Shown: positions 23,704 to 33,167, counted from the first letter of the stretch. The stretch: 52,964 nt of DNA from an uncultured Clostridia bacterium (GCA_944391815.1 CALXUV010000030.1:1-52964), one strand, 5' to 3'. Made by a program: numbers and translations. The notes: generated by a model from the letters alone, not told the origin.

Positions 23704-24453
23704 ATGCAAGTGAATCTTAAAAATATTACTGTAACAGAGATATCGGGCGTGGTTACCGTGTATTCGGAAAAGAGCAAACGTGATAAAATGACCAATAGAA
23801 AAACTTGTGGGCTTTCTTTTTGCAAAGAAGGGCAAATAACCTACATTCAAAACGGGAGAGAATACGTTTCAAACAAGGACTGCGCAGTTATTTTGCCAAA
23901 GGGTGGAACTTATTTTATTAAAAGAGATAAGACCGGCGCTTTCCCGGTCATAAATTTTGATTGTCTTGATTTTTTATGTGATACGGTTACCGTTATTCCC
24001 GTCCGAAATGCGGAAGAATTAATAGCTGATTACGAGCGAATAAAAACGCTGTTTTACTTTGACGGAAACCGTACGCAGATATTCAGCATCTTCTACGGTA
24101 TGTTGCATAAGCTCTCTTACGATGATATTCCGCGCGAGCTGAAAGGCGCGGTAAGGTTGATAAACAGCAATCTTTGCGACGCGTCTCTTACCAATGCAAA
24201 ATTGGCGTCTGAATGTAATATAAGCGAGGTATATTTCAGAAAGCTTTTCACAAAGCATTTCGGTGTATCGCCTAAGCAATATATCATCGACTTGCGTATT
24301 CAAAAGGCGAAGCAGCTTTTAGCGGAAGGCGCAATGAGCGTCTCTGCCGTATCGAACGAATGCGGATTTTCAAATCCCTATCACTTTTGCAGGCTGTTCA
24401 AGCAGCACACGGGATCAACTCCCACCGAATACAGAAAGACGAACCTGATATAG
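23704..24453 (+). CDS. AraC-family regulator
   Basis: This protein has about 249 residues, with a GTG in frame one codon earlier. The N-terminal half (1-140) is a cupin-like effector domain (QNGREYVSNKDCAVILPKGG). The C-terminal ~100 residues hold two AraC helix-turn-helix motifs: NAKLASECNISEVYFRKLF and SVSAVSNECGFSNPYHFCRL. It is transcribed away from the SDR operon and probably activates it. Confidence 0.92.
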   Translation: MQVNLKNITVTEISGVVTVYSEKSKRDKMTNRKTCGLSFCKEGQITYIQNGREYVSNKDCAVILPKGGTYFIKRDKTGAFPVINFDCLDFLCDTVTVIPVRNAEELIADYERIKTLFYFDGNRTQIFSIFYGMLHKLSYDDIPRELKGAVRLINSNLCDASLTNAKLASECNISEVYFRKLFTKHFGVSPKQYIIDLRIQKAKQLLAEGAMSVSAVSNECGFSNPYHFCRLFKQHTGSTPTEYRKTNLI

Positions 24454-24538
24454 AAAATATAGGTTGGCATCTATTTGGGATGCACATGAAACCGCCTCCA
24501 AAACTCCAAAGCCCTTGATTTCATTGACTTTTTGAGGG

Positions 24539-24731
24539 TGGCATCTAAATTGGCTGTACAACACAGTCGAGAGCCTCGACACGCAAATGCGTTGTTGAGG
24601 TTCTTTTTTATACTTTTTTCCCGAATATATTTTTATCTTACAAAAAAGACGGCAACACGAAAAATCCAGATGCCATAAGGCTTCTGGGCTTTTTTATACC
24701 TATTTTCAAAGTGCAATTTTAATAGATGCCA
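24539..24731. mobile_element. MITE-like element with TGGCATCTA terminal inverted repeats
   Basis: The segment begins TGGCATCTAAATTGG and ends AATAGATGCCA, giving 9-bp perfect terminal inverted repeats. It has no ORF but has internal hairpins (AGCCTCGACA/TTGAGGTT region and CCAGATGCC/GGCTTCTGG). A further TGGCATCTA lies at 24475. Its right-hand 93 bp is the dispersed repeat also found at 20560-20652. Confidence 0.6.
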
Positions 24732-24732
24732 A
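24640..24732 (+). repeat. ~93-bp dispersed repeat, right copy
   Basis: It matches 20560-20652 in direct orientation at a distance of 4080 bp. Together the copies bracket the AraC-SDR-dehydratase-MBL-oxidoreductase cassette. Confidence 0.85.
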
Positions 24733-25056
24733 ATGCCAAAATCGCCGCGATTATCACAGAATTTATTATTTCAGCTTTAAGCTCTGTAAAACAGGAGCTT
24801 CTGCGGAAACGGGAAGCTAAGTTGTCGGTTCGGCTCACGGGTACTGATAAAAATGCTTTTTTGTATTTTACGCTTTTTCTCCTCAGAAAATATATTATTA
24901 AGATCAGCCCGATAAGGTATACGGCAAGAGAAACGAGCAGAATTCCGTAGTTCGGCATGATATGTTTAAGGACGAGCGAAAGGAACAGAACCGTCAGCAT
25001 GTAAGCGCAAAGATACCAGACACTTTTTTAAGTTTTATAAGGCACAGCTTTATCAT
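24719..25056 (-). pseudogene. Small membrane protein gene broken by a frameshift
   Basis: A strong GGAGGT ribosome site precedes ATG 25056, but this frame stops after 20 codons (MIKLCLIKLKKVSGIFALTC). The downstream frame continues with LTVLFLSLVLKH and VYLIGLILIIYFL membrane segments to 24719. Adding one A to the A6 run near 25035 joins both into a single ~113-residue protein with a basic N-terminus and about three hydrophobic segments. It resembles the start of an ABC permease; the family is uncertain. The break may be real or a homopolymer error. Confidence 0.6.
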
Positions 25057-25279
25057 CAATTTACCTCCGTTTAATCCTTATGTCCCGATTATATTGTAAA
25101 ACGGCAAATAAGTCAAGAATAATCGGTTTGAATGTACAAGTATCTTTAAAATAACAGGATTTTAACTTCCGTAATTCTTCTAAGCGTCGTAAAAGTCCCT
25201 GGGTAGACGCATCTGCCAAAAGCTTTTGAAATCTAAACAAATTTAATTGCAACATTCTGACGGATAATTTTACATTACA

Positions 25280-25329
25280 AAAAACAGCCGCTTTTCAGAA
25301 GCAGAAACTCTGAATAAACGGCTGTTTTT
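25280..25329 (-). terminator. Terminator of the two-component operon
   Basis: AAAACAGCCG and CGGCTGTTTT arms lie 58 bp past the kinase stop with a T-run on the minus strand. The gap 25057-25386 holds nothing else I can support. Confidence 0.8.
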
Positions 25330-25386
25330 GCGGAGAAGACCGGTTAATCCGGAAATCTCCGTAAGCATATTGTCTGGTTTTGTTTC

Positions 25387-26886
25387 TCAGTGAGAATTTT
25401 TCTCTCCGGGAAGTTTTTTCTGATCACTCAGAGGAAGCGTGAACTCGAAACGGCAGTAACTGTCTTTTACGCTGTCCACGGTAATGGTTTCCCTGTGAGC
25501 GTCGATAATGGTTTTGGCGATGAAAAGTCCGAGACCGACGCCGGATTTGTCAAGCCCGCGGCTTTTATCGCTTTTGTAGAATCTTTCAAAAACAAACGGC
25601 AGATCTTCTTCGGATATGCCCTCGCCCTCGTTATATACCGAAACGTGAGCTTTTTTGTCTTTGATTTTGACGGAAAGTCTGTATTTTCCGCCGGGTTTTG
25701 AGAATTTCACGGCGTTGTCGCAGATATTGTAAAGTATCTGATGAATGGCGTCCTTGTCGGCAAAAACATAGATGTTTTCGCTGTCGCAGTCAAATTCTAC
25801 GTCAAGGTTTTTTTCTTCGATTTTTTGCTCAAAAGAGAGTACGATCTGCCTTGCAACTTCGCAAATATCGAAAACGGAAGGTTCAAGTTTTCTGTCGCCG
25901 GCCTGGATTCTTGAAAGATCAAGAAGCTGACGGACAAGTCTTGAAAGTCGAAGCACCTCGTTTTTGATACGCTCCAGATATTCGCTTGTATTTTCAGGCG
26001 GGATTGCTCCGGAAAGAATTGCGTCGATAAATCCTGCTATTGTAGTCATCGGTGTTTTCAGGTCATGCGATACGTTTGCAAGGAAGCTTCTGCGCATATT
26101 TTCAAGATTCTGAAGTCCGTTTGCCATCTGATTGAAGGCAGTCGCAAGCTCGGCAACCTCGTCGTTTCCCTGCACCGGAATTCTTATATCGAAATTTCCG
26201 GCGGCATAGCTTTTGGCGGCTTTGCTCATGTTTTTCAAAGGACCGATAATTCTTTCGCTCAGAAAATACACCGCAACCAGCGCCGCAAGAAATACCCAGA
26301 GACTCGCAAGCAATATTGTTTTGACGGTACTGCCGATCATAATGTTCAGACCTTTTGCGGGAGAGCAGGTAAGGATATAACCTACCGTTATGCTGTCAGC
26401 ACCGTCATCGGCTTTGGAGCTGACGGATTTTATCGAGTACAGAAAGTCCGCAGTCATAGCCGAACCCATATCGTCATATCCGTTGAAGTGACCTTCCGTT
26501 CTCAAAGCAGACAAGATATTATCAGGCAGAGTGTTCTGTGCAAACGTTTCGCTTTCGTAATTTTCCGCAGGCATCAGCAGTACGCCCTGACTGTCGAAAA
26601 TATATACACGCATTTCGCCTGTAAAGTCCGCAAGGTGCCGGATATACCCGCTCAGAGCCGCATCGCTCTCACCGAAAAGGGTACTGAAACTCTGCGGGTC
26701 AGCCGGCCGGTAAATCTCTGTAATCATAACGGAAATGTTGTCTGCGGCGTTTTCCATGTCACTGCGCTTATCCTCAAGAGTCATAACCGTCATATTTGAA
26801 CCGATAACAAGAGCGAGAATAGTGAAGCTGATGAAAATGATCAGCATAAACACGGTAATGTACCGTGTGAAAAGGCTCTTTCTCAT
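25387..26886 (-). CDS. Membrane sensor histidine kinase (HAMP-containing)
   Basis: It has 499 residues from ATG 26886; longer in-frame starts fall inside the regulator gene and are unlikely. A transmembrane helix lies at ~10-32, an extracytoplasmic sensor domain at ~35-180, and a second helix at ~190-210. Then come a HAMP domain, the H-box NVSHDLKTPMTT, N-box YNICDNAVKF and G-box GVGLGLFIAKT. It is translated 7 bp after its partner regulator and presumably phosphorylates it in response to an envelope signal. Confidence 0.93.
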   Translation of the reverse strand: MRKSLFTRYITVFMLIIFISFTILALVIGSNMTVMTLEDKRSDMENAADNISVMITEIYRPADPQSFSTLFGESDAALSGYIRHLADFTGEMRVYIFDSQGVLLMPAENYESETFAQNTLPDNILSALRTEGHFNGYDDMGSAMTADFLYSIKSVSSKADDGADSITVGYILTCSPAKGLNIMIGSTVKTILLASLWVFLAALVAVYFLSERIIGPLKNMSKAAKSYAAGNFDIRIPVQGNDEVAELATAFNQMANGLQNLENMRRSFLANVSHDLKTPMTTIAGFIDAILSGAIPPENTSEYLERIKNEVLRLSRLVRQLLDLSRIQAGDRKLEPSVFDICEVARQIVLSFEQKIEEKNLDVEFDCDSENIYVFADKDAIHQILYNICDNAVKFSKPGGKYRLSVKIKDKKAHVSVYNEGEGISEEDLPFVFERFYKSDKSRGLDKSGVGLGLFIAKTIIDAHRETITVDSVKDSYCRFEFTLPLSDQKKLPGEKNSH

Positions 26887-26893
26887 TTTTGGG

Positions 26894-27583
26894 TTACTGG
26901 AGCACTTCGAATTTGTAGCCGACGCCCCAAACGGTTTTGAGTATCCACTTGTCGGAAACACCGTCGAGTTTTTCACGCAGACGTTTTACGTGTACGTCAA
27001 CGGTTCTCGAGTCGCCCAGATAGTCGAATCCCCATACTTTGTCGAGAAGCTGATCGCGGGTGAAAACTCTGTTTGAGTTTGACGCCAGGAAATAAAGCAG
27101 TTCGAGTTCCTTAGGCGGAATGTCAACGCTTTTTCCGTTGAGCTTGAGCTCGTACTTCTGGAGGCTGATCTCAATGTTGTCGAATTTGATAACTTCTTCG
27201 TCGTTCATATTGTCGTGAGCGGTGTATCTGCGCAGAACAGCTTTTACTCTTGCAGAAAGCTCTTTCATATCGAAGGGTTTGACAACAAAGTCGTCGGCGC
27301 CGAGTTCAAGTCCGAGTACTTTATCAAATGTCTCGTATTTGGCGGTTATCATTATGATGGGTTTGTTTGAAATTTCACGGATTTCTCTGCAAACCTGCCA
27401 TCCGTCTTTTCCCGGAAGCATTATGTCGAGCAGAACAAGGTCGGGTTCGGAAAACTTGAACTGTTTGAGACCCTCGGTACCGTCTCCGGCACATTTTACC
27501 TCATGTCCCTCTCTTTCAAGATAAAGCCTGAGCAGGTCGCAGATGTTTGCGTCGTCGTCGATAACAAGAATTTTAGCAGCCAT
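26894..27583 (-). CDS. OmpR/PhoB-family response regulator
   Basis: It has 229 residues from ATG 27583 (MAAKILVIDDD), chosen because GAAAGGATG lies just upstream. The receiver domain has the acidic pair Asp10-Asp11, phospho-acceptor Asp53 (LLDIMLPGKDG) and Lys in the KPFDMKEL segment. The winged-helix DNA-binding domain covers ~130-229 (RTVDVHVKRLREKL). It forms an operon with the kinase. Confidence 0.95.
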   Translation of the reverse strand: MAAKILVIDDDANICDLLRLYLEREGHEVKCAGDGTEGLKQFKFSEPDLVLLDIMLPGKDGWQVCREIREISNKPIIMITAKYETFDKVLGLELGADDFVVKPFDMKELSARVKAVLRRYTAHDNMNDEEVIKFDNIEISLQKYELKLNGKSVDIPPKELELLYFLASNSNRVFTRDQLLDKVWGFDYLGDSRTVDVHVKRLREKLDGVSDKWILKTVWGVGYKFEVLQ

Positions 27584-27726
27584 GATTTTATCATCCTTTC
27601 GTTTAAATATTAACATCGTCAGGTTTTTGACTAAGTTCATTATACACCCGTTTTCAGTGGTTTTGGTGAACGAATTGTTAATTTTGACGATTTAATTCAA
27701 AAAAAATAAATTCTGAGGTTAAATAC

Positions 27727-27755
27727 TTGAAAAAAATCAGGCGATATTATATAAT
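27727..27755 (+). promoter_or_regulatory. Promoter of ychF
   Basis: TTGAAA (27727-27732) and TATAAT (27750-27755) have 17-bp spacing, about 220 bp upstream of the ychF start. The leader between them shows no riboswitch that I recognise. Confidence 0.65.
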
Positions 27756-27977
27756 CAAATAAAGTGGAAACAGTCATGGCAGTACCGCTTAGCTCTTAAC
27801 TTGCAAATTCGCAGTCAGTTTTTTCGTCATAAAAAACGGATTTGTGCAGGTAATATCCGACCTTTGACAAGCAGTTTTGTCCGAACGTCAGTAAAAAAAC
27901 AAATGCTTTGCGGCTTTGCCCTGAATAAAATTCACCCGGATCAAGTCCGGTATAAGAATAATAAAGAGGAATAGACA

Positions 27978-29072
27978 ATGAAACTCGGAATAGTAGGATT
28001 GCCGAACGTAGGCAAAAGCACGCTTTTTAACGCAATAACCAACGCCGGAGCGGACGCGGCGAATTATCCGTTCTGTACGATAGAACCGAATGTCGGAATT
28101 GCGCCGGTACCGGACGAAAGACTTGACAGACTGGCTGAGATGTATAACCCGGAAAAGTATACTCCGGCTATACTTGAAATAGTGGATATTGCCGGACTTG
28201 TCAAAGGTGCATCGGAAGGAGAGGGACTCGGAAACAAGTTTCTTTCTCACATCAGGGAAGTGGATGCTATACTTCATGTAGTGAGATGTTTCGATAATCC
28301 CGATATAGCCCATGTTTCCGGTAGCGTTGATCCCGTAAGAGATATAGATATAATCAATATGGAACTTATCCTTTCCGATATAGAGCTTACTGAAAGACGT
28401 CTGGACAGAACCCGTAAAGCGCTTAAAGGCGACAAGGGACTGCAGACAGAGGTTGACTTCCTTGAAAAACTTCTTGCTTTCCTTACGGACGGCAAAAGCG
28501 CAAGAGGACTTGAAACCACCGACGAAGAAAACGCAGTGCTTGAAACTTTACCGCTGCTTTCACGCAAGCCGGTGATTTATGCGGCAAATGTCGACGAGGA
28601 TACGCTGCTTTCCGGAGCCGAAAGCAACCCGTATTATCAGCAGGTAAAAGAAATTGCTGACAAAGAAGGTTCTCAGGTAATTCCTGTATGTGCTGAAATT
28701 GAAGCGCAGATAGCAGGCATGGAAGAGGAAGACAAAGCGGTGTTCATGGAAGAGTACGGTATTAAGACCTCCGGACTTGACAAAATAATCACGGCTGGCT
28801 ATAAACTGCTCGGACTTATAAGTTTTCTTACGGCAGGTCCGAAAGAAGTACGTGCATGGACAATTGTTAACGGCACAAAAGCACCTCAGGCAGCGGGAAA
28901 AATCCATTCAGATTTTGAAAGAGGCTTTATAAGAGCCGAAATAATCGGATTTGACGAGCTTATGGAGTGCAAGAGCATGACCGTTGCCAAGGAAAAAGGA
29001 CTTGTAAGAAGTGAAGGAAAAGATTACGTCATGAAAGACGGTGACGTTACGCTGTTCAGATTCAATGTATAA
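27978..29072 (+). CDS. ychF: Ribosome-binding ATPase YchF
   Basis: This 364-residue Obg-family P-loop protein has G1 GLPNVGKST (residues 7-15), NYPFCTIEPN switch I and DIAGLVKGASEGEGLGN switch II. It has an NxxE-type G4 (ANVDED), consistent with ATP rather than GTP preference, and a C-terminal TGS domain (~280-360). YchF acts at the ribosome and in stress responses. AGAGGAA precedes the ATG. Two downstream genes follow closely. Confidence 0.96.
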   Translation: MKLGIVGLPNVGKSTLFNAITNAGADAANYPFCTIEPNVGIAPVPDERLDRLAEMYNPEKYTPAILEIVDIAGLVKGASEGEGLGNKFLSHIREVDAILHVVRCFDNPDIAHVSGSVDPVRDIDIINMELILSDIELTERRLDRTRKALKGDKGLQTEVDFLEKLLAFLTDGKSARGLETTDEENAVLETLPLLSRKPVIYAANVDEDTLLSGAESNPYYQQVKEIADKEGSQVIPVCAEIEAQIAGMEEEDKAVFMEEYGIKTSGLDKIITAGYKLLGLISFLTAGPKEVRAWTIVNGTKAPQAAGKIHSDFERGFIRAEIIGFDELMECKSMTVAKEKGLVRSEGKDYVMKDGDVTLFRFNV

Positions 29073-29084
29073 GGAGGTAAAGTG

Positions 29085-29519
29085 ATGGCAAAAAGCGGCT
29101 GGGAAAAATGGAAATCAAAGAAGAAAAGGGAAGTTAAAAACAAAGCGAAAAAGTCTCACTGGGGATATTTTGTCGTTGCAATACTGTTTCTGGCAGGCGG
29201 ACTGGCAATAGGCTATTTCGGAGCACGATATCTTTCGGCAGATGATACTTTCGAACTGAAAGGCGATAAGGTAACGGAATTTGTTGCTCCGCAGACCGTT
29301 GAATACAGTGACGAGGGGATAAGTTACAGTTTCCTCGGAAAAGACCTTTCTCAAAGTGTCAAGATAACAACCAATATGGTGAAAAACGAGGACGGCAAAT
29401 ATACCGGAACGGTTGATGAAGAAAATGAGCTATACATAATCTACGAAGCGACCGAGGGACGGTGTAAGGGAAAAACCTTATACCGGGTTTTCAGACTGCA
29501 GGAAGCGGAGGTAAACTGA
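29085..29519 (+). CDS. Single-pass membrane protein of unknown function
   Basis: It has 144 residues from ATG 29085 behind AAGGAGG (a GTG one codon earlier is possible). A very basic N-terminus (WKSKKKREVKNKAKK) is followed by one membrane helix (~27-48, YFVVAILFLAGGLAIGYFGA) and an extracytoplasmic domain of ~95 residues. It is adjacent to and probably cotranslated with the metallohydrolase that begins 1 bp after its stop. I know no function. Confidence 0.75.
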   Translation: MAKSGWEKWKSKKKREVKNKAKKSHWGYFVVAILFLAGGLAIGYFGARYLSADDTFELKGDKVTEFVAPQTVEYSDEGISYSFLGKDLSQSVKITTNMVKNEDGKYTGTVDEENELYIIYEATEGRCKGKTLYRVFRLQEAEVN

Positions 29520-29520
29520 G

Positions 29521-30615
29521 ATGAAAAAATTCAGATTTTTTGCCGCGCTGCTCCTCGCTATAGTAATGCTTGCGGTGGGTGTTGCAGGAGGTTTTGTCGG
29601 ATATTATTATCTTGACAGAAACCGTTTTACCTCGGAAGTTTACACAAGCGGTGCAATGCAGGTTCATTTTCTTGAACTCGGAAACAAGTATACAGGTGAC
29701 TGTACATATATAAAAGCGGGAGACACTGATATACTCATAGATGCCGGTTCGAGAACAGACAGCATTCAGACTATTGATAATTATCTCAGAAATTTTGTGA
29801 CCGACGGAAAACTTGAATATGTAATCGTTACGCATGCCCATCAGGATCACTACGCCGGTTTTGCCACAAATGAGAATTCCGAAAGTCTTTTTGACAAGTA
29901 CAGCGTTGAAGTCATAATTGACTTTGCTCTTACAAACCAAAAGGAAGACGGAGCCATGTACAGTAACTATTGCAGAGAGAGGGACGAGGCGATTGAAAAC
30001 GGGGCACAGCATTTTACCGCAAGGGAGTGTATAGAGCAGAATAACGATGTTTTCGAACTTTCCGGCGGGGTTACAATGACTGTACTCGATCAGCGCTATT
30101 ATTACGAAAAAGCAAGCTCCGAAAACGACTATTCGGTCTGCACTTTGTTTACATACGGAGATCAGAATATACTTCTTACCGGAGACCTTGAAGAAAAAGG
30201 CGAGGCGTCGCTTATCGAGAAAAACGATCTTCCTGAGGTTACGCTGTACAAGGCAGGACACCACGGTTCGAAAACCTCGTCAAGTCCGGAGCTGATGGCG
30301 GTGATACAGCCTGAGGTTATCTGTGTGTGTTGCTGTGCGGGAAGTCCGGAATATACGGATGTTTCCGATAACCAGTTCCCGACTCAGGAGTTTATAGACA
30401 ACGTAGCACCTTATACCGATGAAATTTATGTCACAACGCTTTGCGTTGATTACGACAACGGAGATTTCACATCGATGAACGGCAACATTACGGTAGTGTT
30501 TTCAGGAAAAGGTTTTACCGTCCGGTGCTCGGCGAGTGACCTTAAATTAAAGGACAGCGAATGGTTCGGTAAAAACCGGAAAATGCCGGAGCAGTGGAAA
30601 GACAAGTCTGCGTAA
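29521..30615 (+). CDS. Membrane-anchored ComEC-like metallo-beta-lactamase-fold hydrolase
   Basis: This 364-residue protein has an N-terminal signal-anchor (~5-28). The MBL motif VTHAHQDHYAG (~102-112) contains HxHxDH, and TGDLEEKGE and KAGHHGSKTSSS are the later metal/active-site motifs typical of the ComEC/Rec2 hydrolase domain. It would act outside the membrane, perhaps on nucleic acid or another phosphodiester. It is paired with the small membrane protein upstream; no competence genes are adjacent. Confidence 0.87.
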   Translation: MKKFRFFAALLLAIVMLAVGVAGGFVGYYYLDRNRFTSEVYTSGAMQVHFLELGNKYTGDCTYIKAGDTDILIDAGSRTDSIQTIDNYLRNFVTDGKLEYVIVTHAHQDHYAGFATNENSESLFDKYSVEVIIDFALTNQKEDGAMYSNYCRERDEAIENGAQHFTARECIEQNNDVFELSGGVTMTVLDQRYYYEKASSENDYSVCTLFTYGDQNILLTGDLEEKGEASLIEKNDLPEVTLYKAGHHGSKTSSSPELMAVIQPEVICVCCCAGSPEYTDVSDNQFPTQEFIDNVAPYTDEIYVTTLCVDYDNGDFTSMNGNITVVFSGKGFTVRCSASDLKLKDSEWFGKNRKMPEQWKDKSA

Positions 30616-30654
30616 AAGGTGCAGGTAAATTTGCCGATTTAAAGCCGTTTGAAT

Positions 30655-30700
30655 TTTGCCGTAAGTATTCAATGACAAATTTTTGATACTTTACGGCAAA
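30655..30700 (+). terminator. Imperfect hairpin after the metallohydrolase gene
   Basis: TTTGCCGTAAGTAT pairs with ATACTTTACGGCAAA (one bulge) around an 18-nt loop. Its A/T flanks could terminate in either direction. Confidence 0.55.
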
Positions 30701-30827
30701 TTACTTATAGCATAAAGTCGTAAAAAATGATAATATCAAATTATGCGGAAGCGGGTTTTGACACCGGCTTTGATGCATCATCAAAATAGGTATTTCAGAA
30801 ATACCAGAAACGGAAAGGATACCGGAT

Positions 30828-31919
30828 ATGGAAAGAATAGTAAATGTTGGAATAATCGGTTGCGGCGGAATAGCTAACGGAAAGCATATGCCTTCTCTTA
30901 AAACTCTTCCGAATGTCAGAATGGTTGCATTCTGCGACATAATCAAAGAGAGAGCGGTAAAAGCCGCAGAAAAGTACGGCGTTGAAGGCGCAAAGGTTTA
31001 TGAGGACTACAAGGAGCTCCTCAAAGACGAGAGCATTGAAGTTGTTCATGTCTGCACTCCGAACCGTTCTCACAGTTTTATAACCGTTGATGCACTTGAG
31101 GCAGGAAAACACGTAATGTGCGAAAAGCCGATGGCGATCAACTCCGAGGAAGCAAAGAAAATGCTTGATGCTGCAAAGAGAACCGGCAAAAAGCTTACAA
31201 TCGGTTATCAGAGCAGACAGAGAGCAAATTCTCAGTACCTTAAAAAAGAAGCTGAAAATGACGTAATGGGCGAGATTTATTACGGAAAAGCAACGGCGAT
31301 TAGAAGAAGAGCCGTACCGACTTGGGGAGTTTTCCTTAACGAGTACGAGCAGGGCGGCGGACCGCTGATAGACATCGGAACCCATGCGCTTGACCTGACA
31401 CTCTGGATAATGAACAACTATAAACCCAAATACTGTGTCGGAACTACATACCATAAACTGAACAATCAGACTCATACCGCAAATGCGTGGGGAGACTGGG
31501 ATCCGGAAAAATTTACGGTTGAAGACAGTGCATTCGGATTTATAGTTATGGAAAACGGTGCGACAATCGTTCTTGAATCCTCATGGGCTCTCAACACTAC
31601 CGAAGTAAGAGAGGCGGTTACCTCTGTTTGCGGAACAAAGGGCGGGGCGGTAATGCCCAATGCCGACAAACTGATAATGAACGGCGTAAAGAACGGAGTG
31701 CAGTTTACTGAAGAACCCAATTTTTCAGCAGGCGGAGTGGCGTTCTATGACGGTAAGTCCGGAGATCCTTCGGCAAACGAAGCCAAACAGTGGATCGATG
31801 CGGTTATAAACGATACCGATCCCTGCGTGCTTCCCGAGCAGGCTTACTGCGTAACGAGAATACTTGAGGGAATTTATATTTCTTCAAAGACAGGTACGAT
31901 ATACAATTTTGAAAACTGA
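30828..31919 (+). CDS. Gfo/Idh/MocA-family oxidoreductase
   Basis: In this 363-residue protein, the N-terminal Rossmann domain has GIIGCGGIANGKHMPSL (residues ~8-24), then VCTPNRSH and CEKPMAIN with the family's EKP catalytic Lys. The C-terminal alpha/beta domain includes GGGPLIDIGTHALDL with the conserved His. It uses NAD(P) to oxidise or epimerise sugars or cyclitols. It is followed 26 bp later by a TIM-barrel isomerase, a classic pairing in sugar or inositol-like catabolism. The substrate is unknown. Confidence 0.93.
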   Translation: MERIVNVGIIGCGGIANGKHMPSLKTLPNVRMVAFCDIIKERAVKAAEKYGVEGAKVYEDYKELLKDESIEVVHVCTPNRSHSFITVDALEAGKHVMCEKPMAINSEEAKKMLDAAKRTGKKLTIGYQSRQRANSQYLKKEAENDVMGEIYYGKATAIRRRAVPTWGVFLNEYEQGGGPLIDIGTHALDLTLWIMNNYKPKYCVGTTYHKLNNQTHTANAWGDWDPEKFTVEDSAFGFIVMENGATIVLESSWALNTTEVREAVTSVCGTKGGAVMPNADKLIMNGVKNGVQFTEEPNFSAGGVAFYDGKSGDPSANEAKQWIDAVINDTDPCVLPEQAYCVTRILEGIYISSKTGTIYNFEN

Positions 31920-31945
31920 TAACGGTAAATTTCGGAGGTACGAAA

Positions 31946-32914
31946 ATGAAACTTTGTGTTCTGGCAAATCTGTACGGAAACAAAACTCTTGACGAAACGC
32001 TTGCAAGACTGAAATCTCTCGGTGTTGAAGCAGTTGAAATAGGAGCCGGAGGATATCCGGGCAAGGCGCACTGCAACCCGGCGGAGCTTCTGGCGGACGG
32101 AAAGAAATTTGATGAATTCAAGGCTACAATAGATAAATACGGAATAGAGATAGCCGCGCTTGCGGCACACGGAAATCCCGTGCATCCGGACAAAAAAATC
32201 GCAAAGGAATTTGACGACGATTTCCGTAATGCAGTACTTCTTGCTGAAAAGCTCGGAGTCGATACGGTTATAGCATTTTCCGGCTGCCCGGGCGACAGCG
32301 CAAATTCCAAATATCCGAACTGGGTAACATGCCCCTGGCCTGACGATTACCTTAAAGTTCTTGAATATCAGTGGAATGAAGTTCTGATTCCTTACTGGAA
32401 AGAAACTGTAAAATTTGCAAATGATCATAAGGTAACAAAAATAGCTCTCGAAATGCATCCGGGCTTTTGCGTCTATAATCCGGAAACACTTCTCAAACTG
32501 CGTGCGGCAGTCGGTGAAACTATCGGCGCAAACTTCGATCCTTCGCATCTTATCTGGCAGGGAATAGATCCGGTAAGCGCAATAAGAGCGCTTGAGGGTG
32601 CTATTTACCACGTTCACGCAAAGGATACAAAGATAGACAAATACAACACCGCAAAATTCGGCGTGCTCGATACAAAACACTACGGTGACGAACTGCACCG
32701 CAGCTGGATATTCAGAACGGTAGGTTACGGCAACGGACTTCAGTACTGGAGAGATATGATCTCAAATCTCCGTCTTGTGGGATACGATAAAGTAATGTCG
32801 ATTGAACACGAAGACAGTCTTATGAGCATAGACGAAGGACTGGAAAAAGCTGTGGCTTTCCTCAAAGAGTCAATGATATCCGATCCTAAACCTTCCACCA
32901 TGTCGTGGGCGTAA
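31946..32914 (+). CDS. Xylose isomerase-like TIM-barrel sugar epimerase/isomerase
   Basis: This 322-residue AP-endonuclease-2 superfamily protein has metal-ligand strands in KIALEMHPGFCVYN (Glu), GANFDPSHLIWQG (Asp, His), AIYHVHAKDTKID (His, Asp) and VMSIEHEDSLMS (Glu). This is the usual set for a divalent-metal keto-sugar epimerase. The gene follows the oxidoreductase with a GGAGG ribosome site and ends the operon before the terminator at 33009. Confidence 0.92.
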   Translation: MKLCVLANLYGNKTLDETLARLKSLGVEAVEIGAGGYPGKAHCNPAELLADGKKFDEFKATIDKYGIEIAALAAHGNPVHPDKKIAKEFDDDFRNAVLLAEKLGVDTVIAFSGCPGDSANSKYPNWVTCPWPDDYLKVLEYQWNEVLIPYWKETVKFANDHKVTKIALEMHPGFCVYNPETLLKLRAAVGETIGANFDPSHLIWQGIDPVSAIRALEGAIYHVHAKDTKIDKYNTAKFGVLDTKHYGDELHRSWIFRTVGYGNGLQYWRDMISNLRLVGYDKVMSIEHEDSLMSIDEGLEKAVAFLKESMISDPKPSTMSWA

Positions 32915-33008
32915 GGTTTGAACCGGAGCGTTTGGTTTAAAAGCAGCCAAGCATCAGAGGTTGAGTTGGACTGAAATTTCAGCTTATTCTACTGATCAAA
33001 ACAAACAT

Positions 33009-33048
33009 AAAATCACCCGTTATCGAAAAAAGATGACGGGTGATTTTT
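33009..33048 (+). terminator. Terminator of the oxidoreductase/isomerase operon
   Basis: AAAATCACCCGT and ACGGGTGATTTTT arms with T-runs on both strands; it may also serve the convergent ABC operon. Confidence 0.88.
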
Positions 33049-33167
33049 GTATAAATATCGGTCAAATGAAAAACACCAAGATTTTTGCAGTTTTTCTGGC
33101 GGGAAAATTAAAAAAAGCAAATTTATTTCAGACAAAAAAATGATATGATAAGCAAAAAGCCCGGAAA

